A stretch of DNA of 64,000 bases from Candidatus Rifleibacteriota bacterium (lineage in GTDB: Bacteria > Riflebacteria > Ozemobacteria > Ozemobacterales > Ozemobacteraceae). The translations under genes and the position numbers were made by a program. The notes below the pieces were generated by a model that saw only the letters and a list, made by a program, of their open reading frames with translations, was not told the DNA's origin and did not search any database. Location: the NCBI GenBank assembly GCA_029560455.1, contig JAKQKW010000114.1, forward strand, positions 1 through 64,000, in the 5' to 3' direction. The stretch's first letter is position 1. Every line of letters starts with the position of its first letter. Shown one piece after another: positions 1 through 8,407 of this stretch.

Positions 1-410
1 GCCGCAAGAGCTGCGGGTGCTCCAGAGCCGATTGCCGCAACCGGTTCGTCTGGCTCAAGGACGTCGCCCTGGCCGGAAAGAACGAGAATTTTTTCGCTGT
101 TGCCGACCAGCAGCATTGCCTGAAGCTGGCGCAGTGCCTTGTCCATGCGCCAGTCTCTTGCGAGCTCTACTGCTGCTCGTGTCATGTTACCAGACATCGA
201 GTCGAGCTTATTTTCGAATCTTTCAAAAAGAGTGAAGGCGTCGGCAGTTGCGCCGGCGAAGCCGCCGATAATCGGGTGGCCGCTCAGGCGTCTTATTTTC
301 TGGGCGCGGGCCTTGATGATCTGGTCGCCGAGAGTAACCTGGCCGTCACCACCGAAGGCGAGGTTGCCGTCTCTGATTACTGCCAGAATGGTTGTTCCGT
401 GATAGGTCAT
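1..410 (-). CDS. hslV: ATP-dependent protease subunit HslV (partial, C-terminus beyond the left edge)
   Basis: HslV is the threonine-peptidase half of the HslUV (ClpQY) protease, a cytoplasmic two-component proteasome-like machine. Translating the minus strand from the ATG at 408-410 gives about 136 residues: MTYHGTTILAV, GGDGQVTLG, GGFAGATADAFTLFERFE and ELARDWRMDKALRQL, all HslV hallmarks. A short propeptide (MTYHG) precedes Thr-Thr, so self-processing to expose the catalytic Thr is expected, as in other HslV proteins with an N-terminal extension. The ATG overlaps the xerC stop (ATGA at 407-410), so the two genes are translationally coupled. A xerC-hslV-hslU order is known from other bacteria, so hslU should follow just outside the window. 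The reading frame is open to the edge. Confidence 0.95.
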   Translation of the reverse strand, partial: MTYHGTTILAVIRDGNLAFGGDGQVTLGDQIIKARAQKIRRLSGHPIIGGFAGATADAFTLFERFENKLDSMSGNMTRAAVELARDWRMDKALRQLQAMLLVGNSEKILVLSGQGDVLEPDEPVAAIGSGAPAALA

Positions 411-1321
411 TGCTTCTCTCCTGATCTTGGGTGACTCAGGCGATAGGTCTGCATGAGTTTTTCTTTGCTGATGCGTGTGTAAATCTGTGTGGTCGCCAGA
501 CTGCTGTGCCCGAGCATTTCCTGCACGCCTCTGATGTCAGCGCCATTGTTGAGAAGATGCGTTGCAAAGCTGTGTCTGAACTGATGCGGTGTAATATTCA
601 TCATCATTGCCAGTTGCCGGGCATATTTGTCGATCAACCGAGCGATGCTGCGGGTCGAAAGCGGCGTGCCCAGATGGTTGAGAAAAATTCTGATTTGTTG
701 TTTTGCCTCTGGCTGCTGGGCATTGCGTGCTGAGCAGTAAGCCTGAATTGCGTCGCGTGACGCCGGAGTCATTGGGGTGATGCGTTCTTTCTGACCTTTG
801 CCGGTGACGCGGATCATACAGTTGCTCATGTCGATATCGGAAAAAGTCATGCCGGCAATCTCAGAAACGCGCAGGCCGCTTCCGTAAAGGGTTTCGAGTA
901 TGGCGCGGTCGCGCAGCCCCAGAAGGGTAGTTAGATCGGGGGCATTGAGCAACAGGTTGATATCTTCCTGACTCAGGGCTCGCGGCAAAGGTCGCTGTCG
1001 TCTTGGCGAATCCATGTTCTCGGCCGGATTTTTGGCGATAATGTGGTGGCGCATGGCATATTTCATCAGGCCCCGCAGGGCTGACTGGCCACGGCGCATG
1101 CTCTGTGCCGAAAGGCCGCCGTTGCGGCGTTCAGCCCAGAAAGCCCTTATTTTAGCATGTGAAAGGTTTTCGATGGCCGATGAATCGATGATTCCCTGCT
1201 TGTGCAGCCACGCGGCAAAGAATTCGAGGTCGGTGTGGTAGCCGCGCACTGTATTGACTGACAGGTTGCGTTCTTTCCCGATGCTTTCAAGGTAGCGCGA
1301 AATCAGCTCGGCAATTGACAA
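407..1321 (-). CDS. xerC: Tyrosine recombinase XerC/XerD family
   Basis: Site-specific tyrosine recombinase, most likely the XerC type that resolves chromosome dimers at dif together with FtsK. An N-terminal SAM-like core-binding domain (about residues 1-90) precedes a catalytic domain. Active-site residues are all visible: Arg151 (GSGLRVSEI), Lys175 (TGKGQKERI), His246 and Arg249 (HQFRHSFATH), His272 (LGHSS) and Tyr281 (QIYTRIS). The chosen start is TTG at 1319-1321 because a GGAG lies 8 nt upstream and the resulting 304 residues match the family. The frame stays open to an earlier TTG at 1372. It sits directly upstream of hslV with a 4-nt overlap, an arrangement seen with xerC rather than xerD, but the C/D assignment is by context only. 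Confidence 0.9.
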   Translation of the reverse strand: MSIAELISRYLESIGKERNLSVNTVRGYHTDLEFFAAWLHKQGIIDSSAIENLSHAKIRAFWAERRNGGLSAQSMRRGQSALRGLMKYAMRHHIIAKNPAENMDSPRRQRPLPRALSQEDINLLLNAPDLTTLLGLRDRAILETLYGSGLRVSEIAGMTFSDIDMSNCMIRVTGKGQKERITPMTPASRDAIQAYCSARNAQQPEAKQQIRIFLNHLGTPLSTRSIARLIDKYARQLAMMMNITPHQFRHSFATHLLNNGADIRGVQEMLGHSSLATTQIYTRISKEKLMQTYRLSHPRSGEKQ

Positions 1322-1510
1322 GGGCGGGGCTCCATGTTGCTTGATGGTTGAAGTGTGCCAAGAATAGCACAACCGATAAAATGGTACAAGCCCCGAAAAA
1401 AATAAGTTTGTGCTGACAAAAACCGCTTTTGATCAACATTGCAAAGCCGGTAAAAAATGATCTTGCAAGCCTGGTTATTTTAAACAGATTCTTGGGTCAG
1501 GTAAACATTT

Positions 1511-3379
1511 ATGACAGGACAACTCAGAAATCTGATTCTCGCGGCACTGCTGGGCCTGACCGCTTTGCCGGTTTCGCTGGCGCAGGAGGCGGAAATCCTT
1601 GTTCCCGCTGATATCAGGCGGGAAAGAATCTACTCGGTCATTACCAGCCGCTTTTATGACGGCGATACCGAGAACAACTTTTATAACCGCGAAAGAATTC
1701 AGAAAGACGATCCGCACTATCGCGGCGACTTTAAAGGGTTGGCTTCAAGACTGACTTACATCAAAGAGTTGGGCTTTACGGCCATCTGCGTCACGCCACC
1801 GGTCGAGAACCGTGGTGCTCTTGATTTTATGGGCTTTAATGCCTATGATTACGAGACCTTTGAGCCAAGATTGAGCTCTGGCGACTTTAAATGGCAGGAT
1901 TTTATCGATGCGGCGAAGGCGCAGGGGTTAAAAGTCATTCAGACTCTGGTGGTGAACCACGTCAGCAATTACGGCATCAGAAACCATTACTTCATTTCGC
2001 GACTGCCGCTCAAATTTTATCGTGGCCCGGTAAAGGCGCAGTGGCCATATGTCTTTAATCTGGGCAATTATAAGCACCCGTATCGCATGGATAACGACAA
2101 CCCATGCGCGCCGGAGTGGTTCAAAGATTTTCGTTACCGCGACCCGTGGGGGGCGGGGCCCTTGAAAGACCCGGTGACCGGGGCGGTTTTTCCGGCTGAA
2201 AATCTGCACCCCGAACGCTTCTTTGGCACCGATGAAAAACTGCTTAGCCCTGAATGGTTTCACCGTGAGGGCTGGCTGAAGGCTGACGAAAATCTCACGG
2301 TCAGTCGGGTGCAGCGCGCCCATCTTGACGATAACAGCATCGACCTTGCCACTGACAACTGGAAAATCCGGAACTTCTTTGCAGCGCTTGGCAAAAAATA
2401 CATCACCATGGGTATCGATGGTTTCAGAATTCAGTTTGCCAGAAATACCGACCGCCGCGATCTTATTTATATGGTCGAGATGTGGCGGCAGATAAAGCCT
2501 GATCTGATCGTATTTGCCGATGTTGAGCCGGCTCTTGATGGCTTTGGACGTCTGGTTGCCGGCGGCAAAGAGCCTTCAGAGCTTTGCCCATGGTGGTATA
2601 CACGCAATGAAAACGACCCGATGGACCCCGGAATTCAGAATTCAGGCATTGCTGTCATGGATTATCCGTTGTTTAAAGCCTTTGCAATTTCTGCTGCCAA
2701 TGGTCATTTCACCGGAATCGGCAACCTGATCAAATACGATGGCGTCTATGCCGACCCGTTGACACTCGTTACCTTCTTTCATAACTTCGACCTTGGCCCT
2801 GAAAATGGCAATTTGACAAGATTCTCCGGCGATACCTGGAAGGCGGCAAGTGCTTATAATCTGCTCTGGACAATGCGCGGCGTGCCGATGCTGCTGATGG
2901 GCGAAGAAATTGAATTCATGAAGGGTATGCCGCAGAAGTTTGTGTTGCCGACCGATCTTCTGGCAGCCACCGGAAAAGCCTATTTTGGCGGCAATCTCGA
3001 AGAAGCGGTTATCGAGCAGACAGTCGCACACCCTTTGTTTCAGCATATCAAACGCCTTAATCATATTCGCACGGCAGTGCCGGCACTCAGTCTAGGGTCG
3101 CTTGAGAATGGCTCAGAATTTGTATCGGGCATGAGTTTCGTGCGCAACTTCAATAATGCCGAAAGCTATGCGGTTGTAGGCCTGAGCGCATTTATCGATC
3201 AGGAGATCACCGTAAGCCGTGTTTTGCCGGGAAATTACGTCGACGCGGTCACGGGGGCGGCTCAGACCGTAGCCACATCTACCAGATCGATCACATTTAC
3301 GGTCAAAGGCAATTCAGCCGGTATATGGGTGCTGAATGGCCCGGGCAAAATCGGCGAAGACGGCACCTGGCTGCGCTGA
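1511..3379 (+). CDS. Secreted GH13 alpha-amylase-family protein with altered catalytic residues
   Basis: A 622-residue protein with a signal peptide (cleavage expected after LPVSLAQ, about residue 25) and a GH13 TIM barrel starting at IYSVITSRFYDGD. Conserved region I is intact (VVNHVSNYG). Region II reads GIDGFRIQFA, so the usual nucleophile Asp is Gln308. Region III reads VFADVEP, where the acid/base Glu position looks like Asp337, although Glu339 is near. Region IV reads FFHNFDLGP, so the usual His before the stabilising Asp427 is Phe. These substitutions suggest a carbohydrate-binding or chemically unusual member. The barrel is otherwise well kept, with a C-terminal beta domain, so it is not decaying. 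The end faces the convergent GNAT gene 5 nt away. Start: ATG at 1511 with AGGT upstream. Confidence 0.85.
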   Translation: MTGQLRNLILAALLGLTALPVSLAQEAEILVPADIRRERIYSVITSRFYDGDTENNFYNRERIQKDDPHYRGDFKGLASRLTYIKELGFTAICVTPPVENRGALDFMGFNAYDYETFEPRLSSGDFKWQDFIDAAKAQGLKVIQTLVVNHVSNYGIRNHYFISRLPLKFYRGPVKAQWPYVFNLGNYKHPYRMDNDNPCAPEWFKDFRYRDPWGAGPLKDPVTGAVFPAENLHPERFFGTDEKLLSPEWFHREGWLKADENLTVSRVQRAHLDDNSIDLATDNWKIRNFFAALGKKYITMGIDGFRIQFARNTDRRDLIYMVEMWRQIKPDLIVFADVEPALDGFGRLVAGGKEPSELCPWWYTRNENDPMDPGIQNSGIAVMDYPLFKAFAISAANGHFTGIGNLIKYDGVYADPLTLVTFFHNFDLGPENGNLTRFSGDTWKAASAYNLLWTMRGVPMLLMGEEIEFMKGMPQKFVLPTDLLAATGKAYFGGNLEEAVIEQTVAHPLFQHIKRLNHIRTAVPALSLGSLENGSEFVSGMSFVRNFNNAESYAVVGLSAFIDQEITVSRVLPGNYVDAVTGAAQTVATSTRSITFTVKGNSAGIWVLNGPGKIGEDGTWLR

Positions 3380-3384
3380 GATTT

Positions 3385-4239
3385 TCAGGCAGAAAATTGC
3401 ATCAGCAGTTCGCTGTGTCCGGTGTGCGGGTCTTTCTGAGCCTGAACGACTCTGAAGCCGTTGCGACTGTAAAAGCTGACCGCTCTGATATTCTGTTCGT
3501 AAACATTAAGTGAAAGGCATGGTCGCAAAATTTTGGCATGGTCGAGCAGTTTTCGGCCGATACCCCGGCTCTGCGCAGACGGGTCGACAAACAGAGCGGA
3601 GAGATTGTCGTTGAACAGTGAAAAGAAGCCGAGAATCCGGTCGTTTTCGCAATAAACCCAGTTCTCTGACGCGGGCAGGTATTTGTGGCGCATCTTTTCG
3701 GCGTTCTGCTGCCAGAAGTCGCTGCTGATAAAATTGTGGGCTTCAAGTGATGCTTCAAGCCATAGTTCGGTGAGCCTGTCAAAATCAGTTGGTTCAGCAG
3801 TTCTGATAATGCCATCAGCCTCAGGTTGTTTGCTGTCACGCTTGTTTAAGGTTCTGGCCTGGTTCAGCAGTTTCAGCAGATCGCACCGCTGTTTTTCGTC
3901 AAGCCATTCAAGGGCTGTTTTGGTTGCCTGCCCTGGTTTACAGCGGTAATAGCGATAGTAATAAGGATTTATGGCAAGAATCTGTCTGACCAGATCTTCG
4001 CTTTCGAATACTCCGACGGCGCGGCCGTCGCCAAGGGCATCCCAGACAACGAACAGGTCTCTGTCGTCTTTTTGTCTGTCTGCCGTTTCAGTGGGCCTGG
4101 TTTCTGTTTCGGCAGTAATGGTTGAAAGGTCTGTGCTTCTGTCTGAATCAGCCTTTCTGGTTGCCGGGCCTGTAAAATAGCTCCTGATATAAGACAACAG
4201 CTGAAAAAGTGGTGACTGGTGCTTTCTGTCTCGCTTCAT
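3385..4239 (-). CDS. GNAT-family N-acetyltransferase with an extra N-terminal region
   Basis: A 284-residue protein. The C-terminal half (about residues 145-284) is a GNAT acetyltransferase: the acetyl-CoA motif is SRGIGRKLLDHA, followed by LNVYEQNIRAVSFYSRNGF, which resembles the YjaB/YiaC-type enzymes. The N-terminal 60 residues are polar and low in complexity. Residues about 61-135 form a compact region (DLFVVWDALGDGRAVGVF, then a Tyr-rich stretch NPYYYRYYRCK) that I do not recognise. The substrate cannot be told. The gene is convergent with the upstream GH13 gene and divergent from the second GH13 gene, so it lies between two carbohydrate genes but reads the other way. Confidence 0.8.
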   Translation of the reverse strand: MKRDRKHQSPLFQLLSYIRSYFTGPATRKADSDRSTDLSTITAETETRPTETADRQKDDRDLFVVWDALGDGRAVGVFESEDLVRQILAINPYYYRYYRCKPGQATKTALEWLDEKQRCDLLKLLNQARTLNKRDSKQPEADGIIRTAEPTDFDRLTELWLEASLEAHNFISSDFWQQNAEKMRHKYLPASENWVYCENDRILGFFSLFNDNLSALFVDPSAQSRGIGRKLLDHAKILRPCLSLNVYEQNIRAVSFYSRNGFRVVQAQKDPHTGHSELLMQFSA

Positions 4240-4418
4240 GACTGTCCGTAAAATCCCTTTTGACGTCGCAGCAAAAAATTTTTGCTTCAGATGTTCTGCA
4301 TTATGATAAATCTCTTCAGCCTTTTAAAGCAATGCTGTACCCCCTTGATTTTTGTCGGTCATGTTCTCATAATGAACGCGCCAAAGTTGTGAAAAACGTC
4401 AGATCGACAGGGATAACA
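4240..4418. promoter_or_regulatory. Divergent intergenic region with an AT-rich palindrome
   Basis: This spacer separates the divergent GNAT and GH13 genes and must hold promoters for both. It contains a perfect inverted repeat, GCAAAAA-A-TTTTTGC, at 4271-4285. A weak -35/-10 pair for the plus strand (TTGCTT at 4282, GATAAA near 4305) can be drawn, but neither box is strong. No operator can be assigned from the sequence alone. Confidence 0.3.
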
Positions 4419-5867
4419 ATGAACATGAATGCAGCAGCCGAGTGTAAATGGATTTCTGACGCGGTTTTCTATCAGATCATGCCCGACCGGTTCTGTCGTT
4501 CCGGCAAAGTGCCGGTTCCAGAAGGATCTGAACTCGTTGAGTGGTCGGCGGTGCCAGGCAAAAGCGGCCGTGGCGGCCGTGAATTCTTTGGCGGTGATCT
4601 GCAGGGAATTTTGAGTCGCCTCGATCACATTGTCGGAACAGGCGTCAACGCGATTCTGCTGACGCCGGTCAATGCTGCGCCATCTTATCACCGTTATGAA
4701 ACCACCGATCATTGCATGCTTGACCCGATGCTGGGCACCTGGAGAGACCTGGAACAGCTGATTGTAGAGGTGCATCGCCGCGGCCTGCGAATTGTCTGTG
4801 ACATCGCTCTCAATCACGTTTCGAACCAGCACCCGTGGTTCAAGGCGGCTTTGACAGGTGACGCGGAAATGCGCCGCCGCTTTACTTTCAAAGAAGATGG
4901 CAGTTATCTCTGCTGGTGGGGTTACCCAGGTTTGCCGGAGCTCAATTTGTCTGAGCCGGCAGTGCAGGATTATCTGTTTGCAGGCAAAGATAATGTTCTA
5001 TCTTTCTGGATCAACAAAGGCTTTGACGGAATCCGTCTCGACTGTGCCAATGATCTGAGCCTGCCGGTCTGCCACAGAATTGCCGCCGAATTTCGTTCCA
5101 GGTTTCCTGACGCTGCTTTGATTGGCGAAGTTGCCAATTTTTCTGTGCCCTGGCTCGCCGCTCTCGATGCGACACAAAGCTACTTTTTTACCGCTTCGGT
5201 TAAAGCCTGCCTGGCCGGAAGTGTCAACACCCGTCAGCTGACCCGCAACCTGCAGGCGGCTTACGATGATGGCTGCAATAATCAGTTTCTCATGCTGTCA
5301 TCACATGATTCGCGGCGCACTAATACGGATTTTAAAAATGACCGGAAGAAGATAACGGTGGCACGGCGCCTGCAGTTTACGTTGCCGGGAATACCGATGA
5401 TCTACTATGGCGAAGAAATCGGTCTAAAAGGCGGCTCTGACCCGGAAAACCGTGCGGGAATGCCATGGGATAAGCGAACAACCGCTGCCAGCCGCCACTA
5501 TGGCGATGAAATAAAGGCGCTTGCCGAATTGCGGGCTGTGTCGCCAGAGTTGCGCCATGGGGTCTGGAAACCGGTAATTACCGATCTACACCCAGATCTG
5601 TTCGCTTTTTTCAGGGCCAGCGAAGAAGAACCGGAGCGATTTACTCTGGTGACCTGGAATAACAGTAGAAGCAGGTGTGCCGCGACCTTAACTCTGCCAT
5701 GGGGCTGGCTGTTCTCTGAAACCAGGCTGCATGATGTGTTTTCTGAGCGTTTTATCGTCGCTTCTGCTGGCATGACTCATGTTGAGCTTGAATCCGGCGA
5801 GTGCGTGATCTGGCAGTTGCGTGACGGCAGCAAGAAGAATTACTCGTTCTTCAAAAAATTCAAATAA
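4419..5867 (+). CDS. GH13 alpha-amylase-family glycosidase (cyclomaltodextrinase/neopullulanase-like), cytoplasmic
   Basis: A 482-residue GH13 hydrolase expected to cleave alpha-1,4 (or alpha-1,6) bonds in maltodextrins. The barrel starts at AVFYQIMPDRF. All catalytic residues are present: nucleophile Asp208 (FDGIRLDCAN), acid/base Glu237 (LIGEVAN) and Asp297 (SSHDSRR). Region I is IALNHVSNQHPWF, and the conserved IPMIYYGEEIG follows region IV. No signal peptide is seen, so it should act in the cytoplasm, unlike the secreted relative at 1511-3379. The start was set at the ATG at 4419 (AGGGA upstream, directly before the first domain residues). An in-frame TTG at 4260 would add 53 residues unlike the family. 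The stop abuts the MATE gene with no gap. Confidence 0.88.
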   Translation: MNMNAAAECKWISDAVFYQIMPDRFCRSGKVPVPEGSELVEWSAVPGKSGRGGREFFGGDLQGILSRLDHIVGTGVNAILLTPVNAAPSYHRYETTDHCMLDPMLGTWRDLEQLIVEVHRRGLRIVCDIALNHVSNQHPWFKAALTGDAEMRRRFTFKEDGSYLCWWGYPGLPELNLSEPAVQDYLFAGKDNVLSFWINKGFDGIRLDCANDLSLPVCHRIAAEFRSRFPDAALIGEVANFSVPWLAALDATQSYFFTASVKACLAGSVNTRQLTRNLQAAYDDGCNNQFLMLSSHDSRRTNTDFKNDRKKITVARRLQFTLPGIPMIYYGEEIGLKGGSDPENRAGMPWDKRTTAASRHYGDEIKALAELRAVSPELRHGVWKPVITDLHPDLFAFFRASEEEPERFTLVTWNNSRSRCAATLTLPWGWLFSETRLHDVFSERFIVASAGMTHVELESGECVIWQLRDGSKKNYSFFKKFK

Positions 5868-7184
5868 ATGAAAAGTCTGACCCGTTTTTCTGGGCCGATC
5901 CTTGCTGAGTTACTGCTTTCTTTTGCGGTCAGCATGCTGCTTTTTTCGCTGCTTGGGAGAATTGCTGACGCCGCTTCAGGAGCGGTCGGAGTTGTTAACA
6001 ATCTCTTCTGGCTGTTTCAGACAATGTTTCTTGGCCTGTCTCAGGCTGGCGGTATTCTGATTGCCCGCGTAACGGGCAATGGCGATGAAGAGAGCGCAGC
6101 CAGGTTGCGGGGTGCTCTTCTCAGCCTGTTCTTAGTCGTTGCTGCAGTCATGCTCACGGTTTTTTCTTCTGGTCGGCAGTTTTTCATCGCCGAAGTTCTT
6201 GGTTTAAAAGGCGACACAGCTGTTTATGCCGGTGATTATTGCCGTATCGCCCAGTGGTCACTCGCTTGTACCGCCATCGGCCAATATTTTACCTCTGTTT
6301 TTCGCAGTGCTGGCAACAGTTTGCTGCCGCTGCTGGTAGCATTGTGCAACCACTCTGTCTGCTTTCTCTGTCTGTGGCTTCTGCCAGGCGATTTGTCAGG
6401 GTTTCAGCTTTCCGGTATCGAGAGGGTGGCGGTATCGCAGTTGTCTGGCAACCTGACGGCAATTATAATTGCTTCCGCATCTTTTATGCTCTGGTTGCGG
6501 CTGCCTGTAAGGTTTCCCGGGCGCCGTGACGGGTTGCTTGCAGAGGTTCGGCCGATCATCGGTCTTGCTGCAATGGTGGTGCTTGAACCATTTGCCTACG
6601 CTCTTTCGCAACTTTTTATCGGTCGCATGTTTGCCGGTCTGGGTGCAATTGCCCTTGCTGCGCGTGCTTATGCCGGCACTCTTTCGGCGGTTCCCTCTTT
6701 GCCGGGAATCGCGCTCGGGTGGGGTGCCCAGGTGCAGGTCAGCTTTCTTATTGGTGCCGGCAAGTTCGAAGAAGCGCGAAAGATGGTTCTGCGCAGCAGC
6801 CTGATAACGTTTCTGGTTGGTCCGGCTGCGGCGGCTCTGGTTTATGCGTTGTCGCCGCGACTGTTATGCCTGTTTACTGCCGACCAGCAGGTTGTTGCCA
6901 CGGCCCGGGCGATGCTGGCGGTATATATTCTTCTAGAGGCTGGCCGGGGGCTTAATACAACGCTGGCTCCGTCTCTAAAAGCTCGTGGAGAAGCTAGATT
7001 CGTTGCCAGAACTGCTTTTGTCGTCATGCTGTTCGTGTGTGTGCCGCTTGCCTGGTTGCTGGCTTTCAAGGTCGGGCTTGGTGCGGTCGGGCTGGCTGCG
7101 GCGCTGGCTTTCGATGAACTGTTGCGTGGCCTGATCAACCTCTGGCGCTGGGCCCGTGGTGGAGCAAAAAAGCTGCCTGCCTGA
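5868..7184 (+). CDS. MATE-family efflux transporter
   Basis: A 438-residue polytopic membrane protein of the MATE (NorM/DinF) exporter family, expected to have about 12 transmembrane helices and to expel small molecules using a Na+ or H+ gradient. Family features include the N-terminal GPILAEL motif, the glutamine-rich FLGLSQAGGILIARVTGNG and its second-half counterpart GIALGWGAQVQVSFLIGAGKFEEAR. The ATG follows the TAA of the GH13 gene without a single intervening base, so the two are surely co-transcribed and probably translationally coupled. The substrate is unknown. Pairing with a sugar hydrolase may be incidental. Confidence 0.88.
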   Translation: MKSLTRFSGPILAELLLSFAVSMLLFSLLGRIADAASGAVGVVNNLFWLFQTMFLGLSQAGGILIARVTGNGDEESAARLRGALLSLFLVVAAVMLTVFSSGRQFFIAEVLGLKGDTAVYAGDYCRIAQWSLACTAIGQYFTSVFRSAGNSLLPLLVALCNHSVCFLCLWLLPGDLSGFQLSGIERVAVSQLSGNLTAIIIASASFMLWLRLPVRFPGRRDGLLAEVRPIIGLAAMVVLEPFAYALSQLFIGRMFAGLGAIALAARAYAGTLSAVPSLPGIALGWGAQVQVSFLIGAGKFEEARKMVLRSSLITFLVGPAAAALVYALSPRLLCLFTADQQVVATARAMLAVYILLEAGRGLNTTLAPSLKARGEARFVARTAFVVMLFVCVPLAWLLAFKVGLGAVGLAAALAFDELLRGLINLWRWARGGAKKLPA

Positions 7185-7213
7185 CAACTGAGACTGCAGA
7201 GAAGATGCTGGTC

Positions 7214-7603
7214 TTAAAATTCGATTTTAAATGGTGCCAGTGTCATGACGAGTCCCAGAATCATGATGACCATAAAGTCTGAAACGAAAAACGGAAAAAC
7301 CATCAGCCCGACTCCACAGATCAGAAAAGTGAATCTCGACTGTTTTTTGCCGAATATGAAATAACCTGTGCCGATTGCGCCCCAGATCATGGTCATGAAC
7401 ATTGAAGTGCCATCTTCAGAGGCATTTGCGCCTGGTTTTTCTTTATCCTGCAGTTGGCCGGTCATCTTTTCGGCCATTTTCAGCTGGCCTTCATACGTCA
7501 GTTCAGAAGCCTTGTCGAAAAGTTCCTTGTCTTTCGGACTGCCGGCATAGACCGGCTGAGACAAAAATATTGTCAGGACGAGAAGAAAAAGAAAAAATCT
7601 CAT
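7214..7603 (-). CDS. Small secreted/membrane protein of unknown function
   Basis: A 129-residue protein that I do not recognise. It has a signal peptide (MRFFLFLLVLTIFLSQPVYAG, cleaved near residue 20), a short charged helical stretch of about 45 residues, and then two or three closely spaced hydrophobic helices (MFMTMIWGAIGTGYFIFG, FTFLICGVGLMVFPFF, VIMILGLVMTLAPF). The C-terminus ends right at the membrane with KIEF. It is convergent with the MATE gene (29 nt apart). Its own promoter must lie in 7604-7680, between it and the bacterioferritin terminator. Confidence 0.6.
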   Translation of the reverse strand: MRFFLFLLVLTIFLSQPVYAGSPKDKELFDKASELTYEGQLKMAEKMTGQLQDKEKPGANASEDGTSMFMTMIWGAIGTGYFIFGKKQSRFTFLICGVGLMVFPFFVSDFMVIMILGLVMTLAPFKIEF

Positions 7604-7681
7604 GGTGTGCCGCCTATTCTGCAGAAATCAGTGCGCAGAGCATTGGCTCAGAATACGCCTGTTGTCTATTTAACGCAATAT

Positions 7682-7719
7682 AAAAAGGGGCTGTTTCATA
7701 TTGCTATGCGACAGCCCCT
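7682..7719 (-). terminator. Rho-independent terminator of the bacterioferritin gene
   Basis: On the minus strand a 9-bp perfect stem, AGGGGCTGT / ACAGCCCCT (7686-7694 with 7711-7719), is followed by TTTTTA. It lies 17 nt past the bacterioferritin stop, as expected for an intrinsic terminator of a monocistronic gene. Confidence 0.85.
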
Positions 7720-7735
7720 CTGGTATCAGAAAAAA

Positions 7736-8260
7736 TCAGGCGGCGTTCTGGGTTACAAAGCCCTTTGAAGCCGGACCGGTATCGGCCGGGGTGCCGGCGA
7801 TGCGTGCGAGATAAGTGTCGCCAAGGTTTTCGAGATGGCCGTTAACGTTGTCGAAATAGTTGAAATGGGCCTGTTCTTCATCGATTATGGTTTCAAACAG
7901 CTTCACCGAAATGCTGTCACCGTTTTCGCGGCAGACGTTGAGAAACTGATTGTAGGCGTCGAGGGTGTCGTCTTCAAGTTTGGCGTCAAACGGAAAAACC
8001 TGTTTGACCTGCTGGCCTTTTTTTACTTTGTCGGCCAGGTCAGAGGTTGGTTCGCCGCCGAGTTCCTTGATTCTTTCGGCAAATGCTTCGGCATGGCGCA
8101 TTTCGTCGATGGCAATCAGCTTGACGTTGGCTGCCAGTTCACCATAGTCGGAATTGTCGAGACCGTAGTGCTGATTCATATACTGATGAATCGCGTGCAG
8201 TTCCATTGAGCGGGCTTTGTTGAGCACTTCAATAACCTTTGCTTTACGTTCCTTCTGCAT
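7736..8260 (-). CDS. bfr: Bacterioferritin-like iron-storage protein
   Basis: A 174-residue four-helix ferritin. The di-iron ligands can be aligned with E. coli Bfr: Glu in SMELHAIHQY, Glu and His in IDEMRHAE, a central Glu, and Glu/His in IDEEQAHF. The Met of IDEM matches the heme-ligating Met52 of E. coli Bfr, so this is a heme-type bacterioferritin rather than a plain ferritin or Dps. The last about 20 residues are a short tail rich in Gly, Pro and Ala. A strong GGAGG lies upstream of the ATG. The gene is monocistronic, with its own promoter and terminator. I see no clear Fur box. Confidence 0.85.
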   Translation of the reverse strand: MQKERKAKVIEVLNKARSMELHAIHQYMNQHYGLDNSDYGELAANVKLIAIDEMRHAEAFAERIKELGGEPTSDLADKVKKGQQVKQVFPFDAKLEDDTLDAYNQFLNVCRENGDSISVKLFETIIDEEQAHFNYFDNVNGHLENLGDTYLARIAGTPADTGPASKGFVTQNAA

Positions 8261-8293
8261 TGTAACCTCCGTGAAATGTAAATCTTCCGTGTT

Positions 8294-8322
8294 ATTTTAC
8301 AACAATCAGATAAAAATGTGAA
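8294..8322 (-). promoter_or_regulatory. Putative sigma-70 promoter of the bacterioferritin gene
   Basis: On the minus strand TTCACA (8317-8322) and TAAAAT (8294-8299) are separated by 17 nt. The start codon follows about 33 nt downstream, with GGAGG in between. The -35 box is weak, and this is a pattern match only. Confidence 0.45.
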
Positions 8323-8407
8323 TCGACTGCAGAACCGCACAGAGTTTGAAACAGTGAATTCTGCAACATCCCGAAAGCAGAGTTGCCAGCTTAAATGCGG
8401 CACAGAA

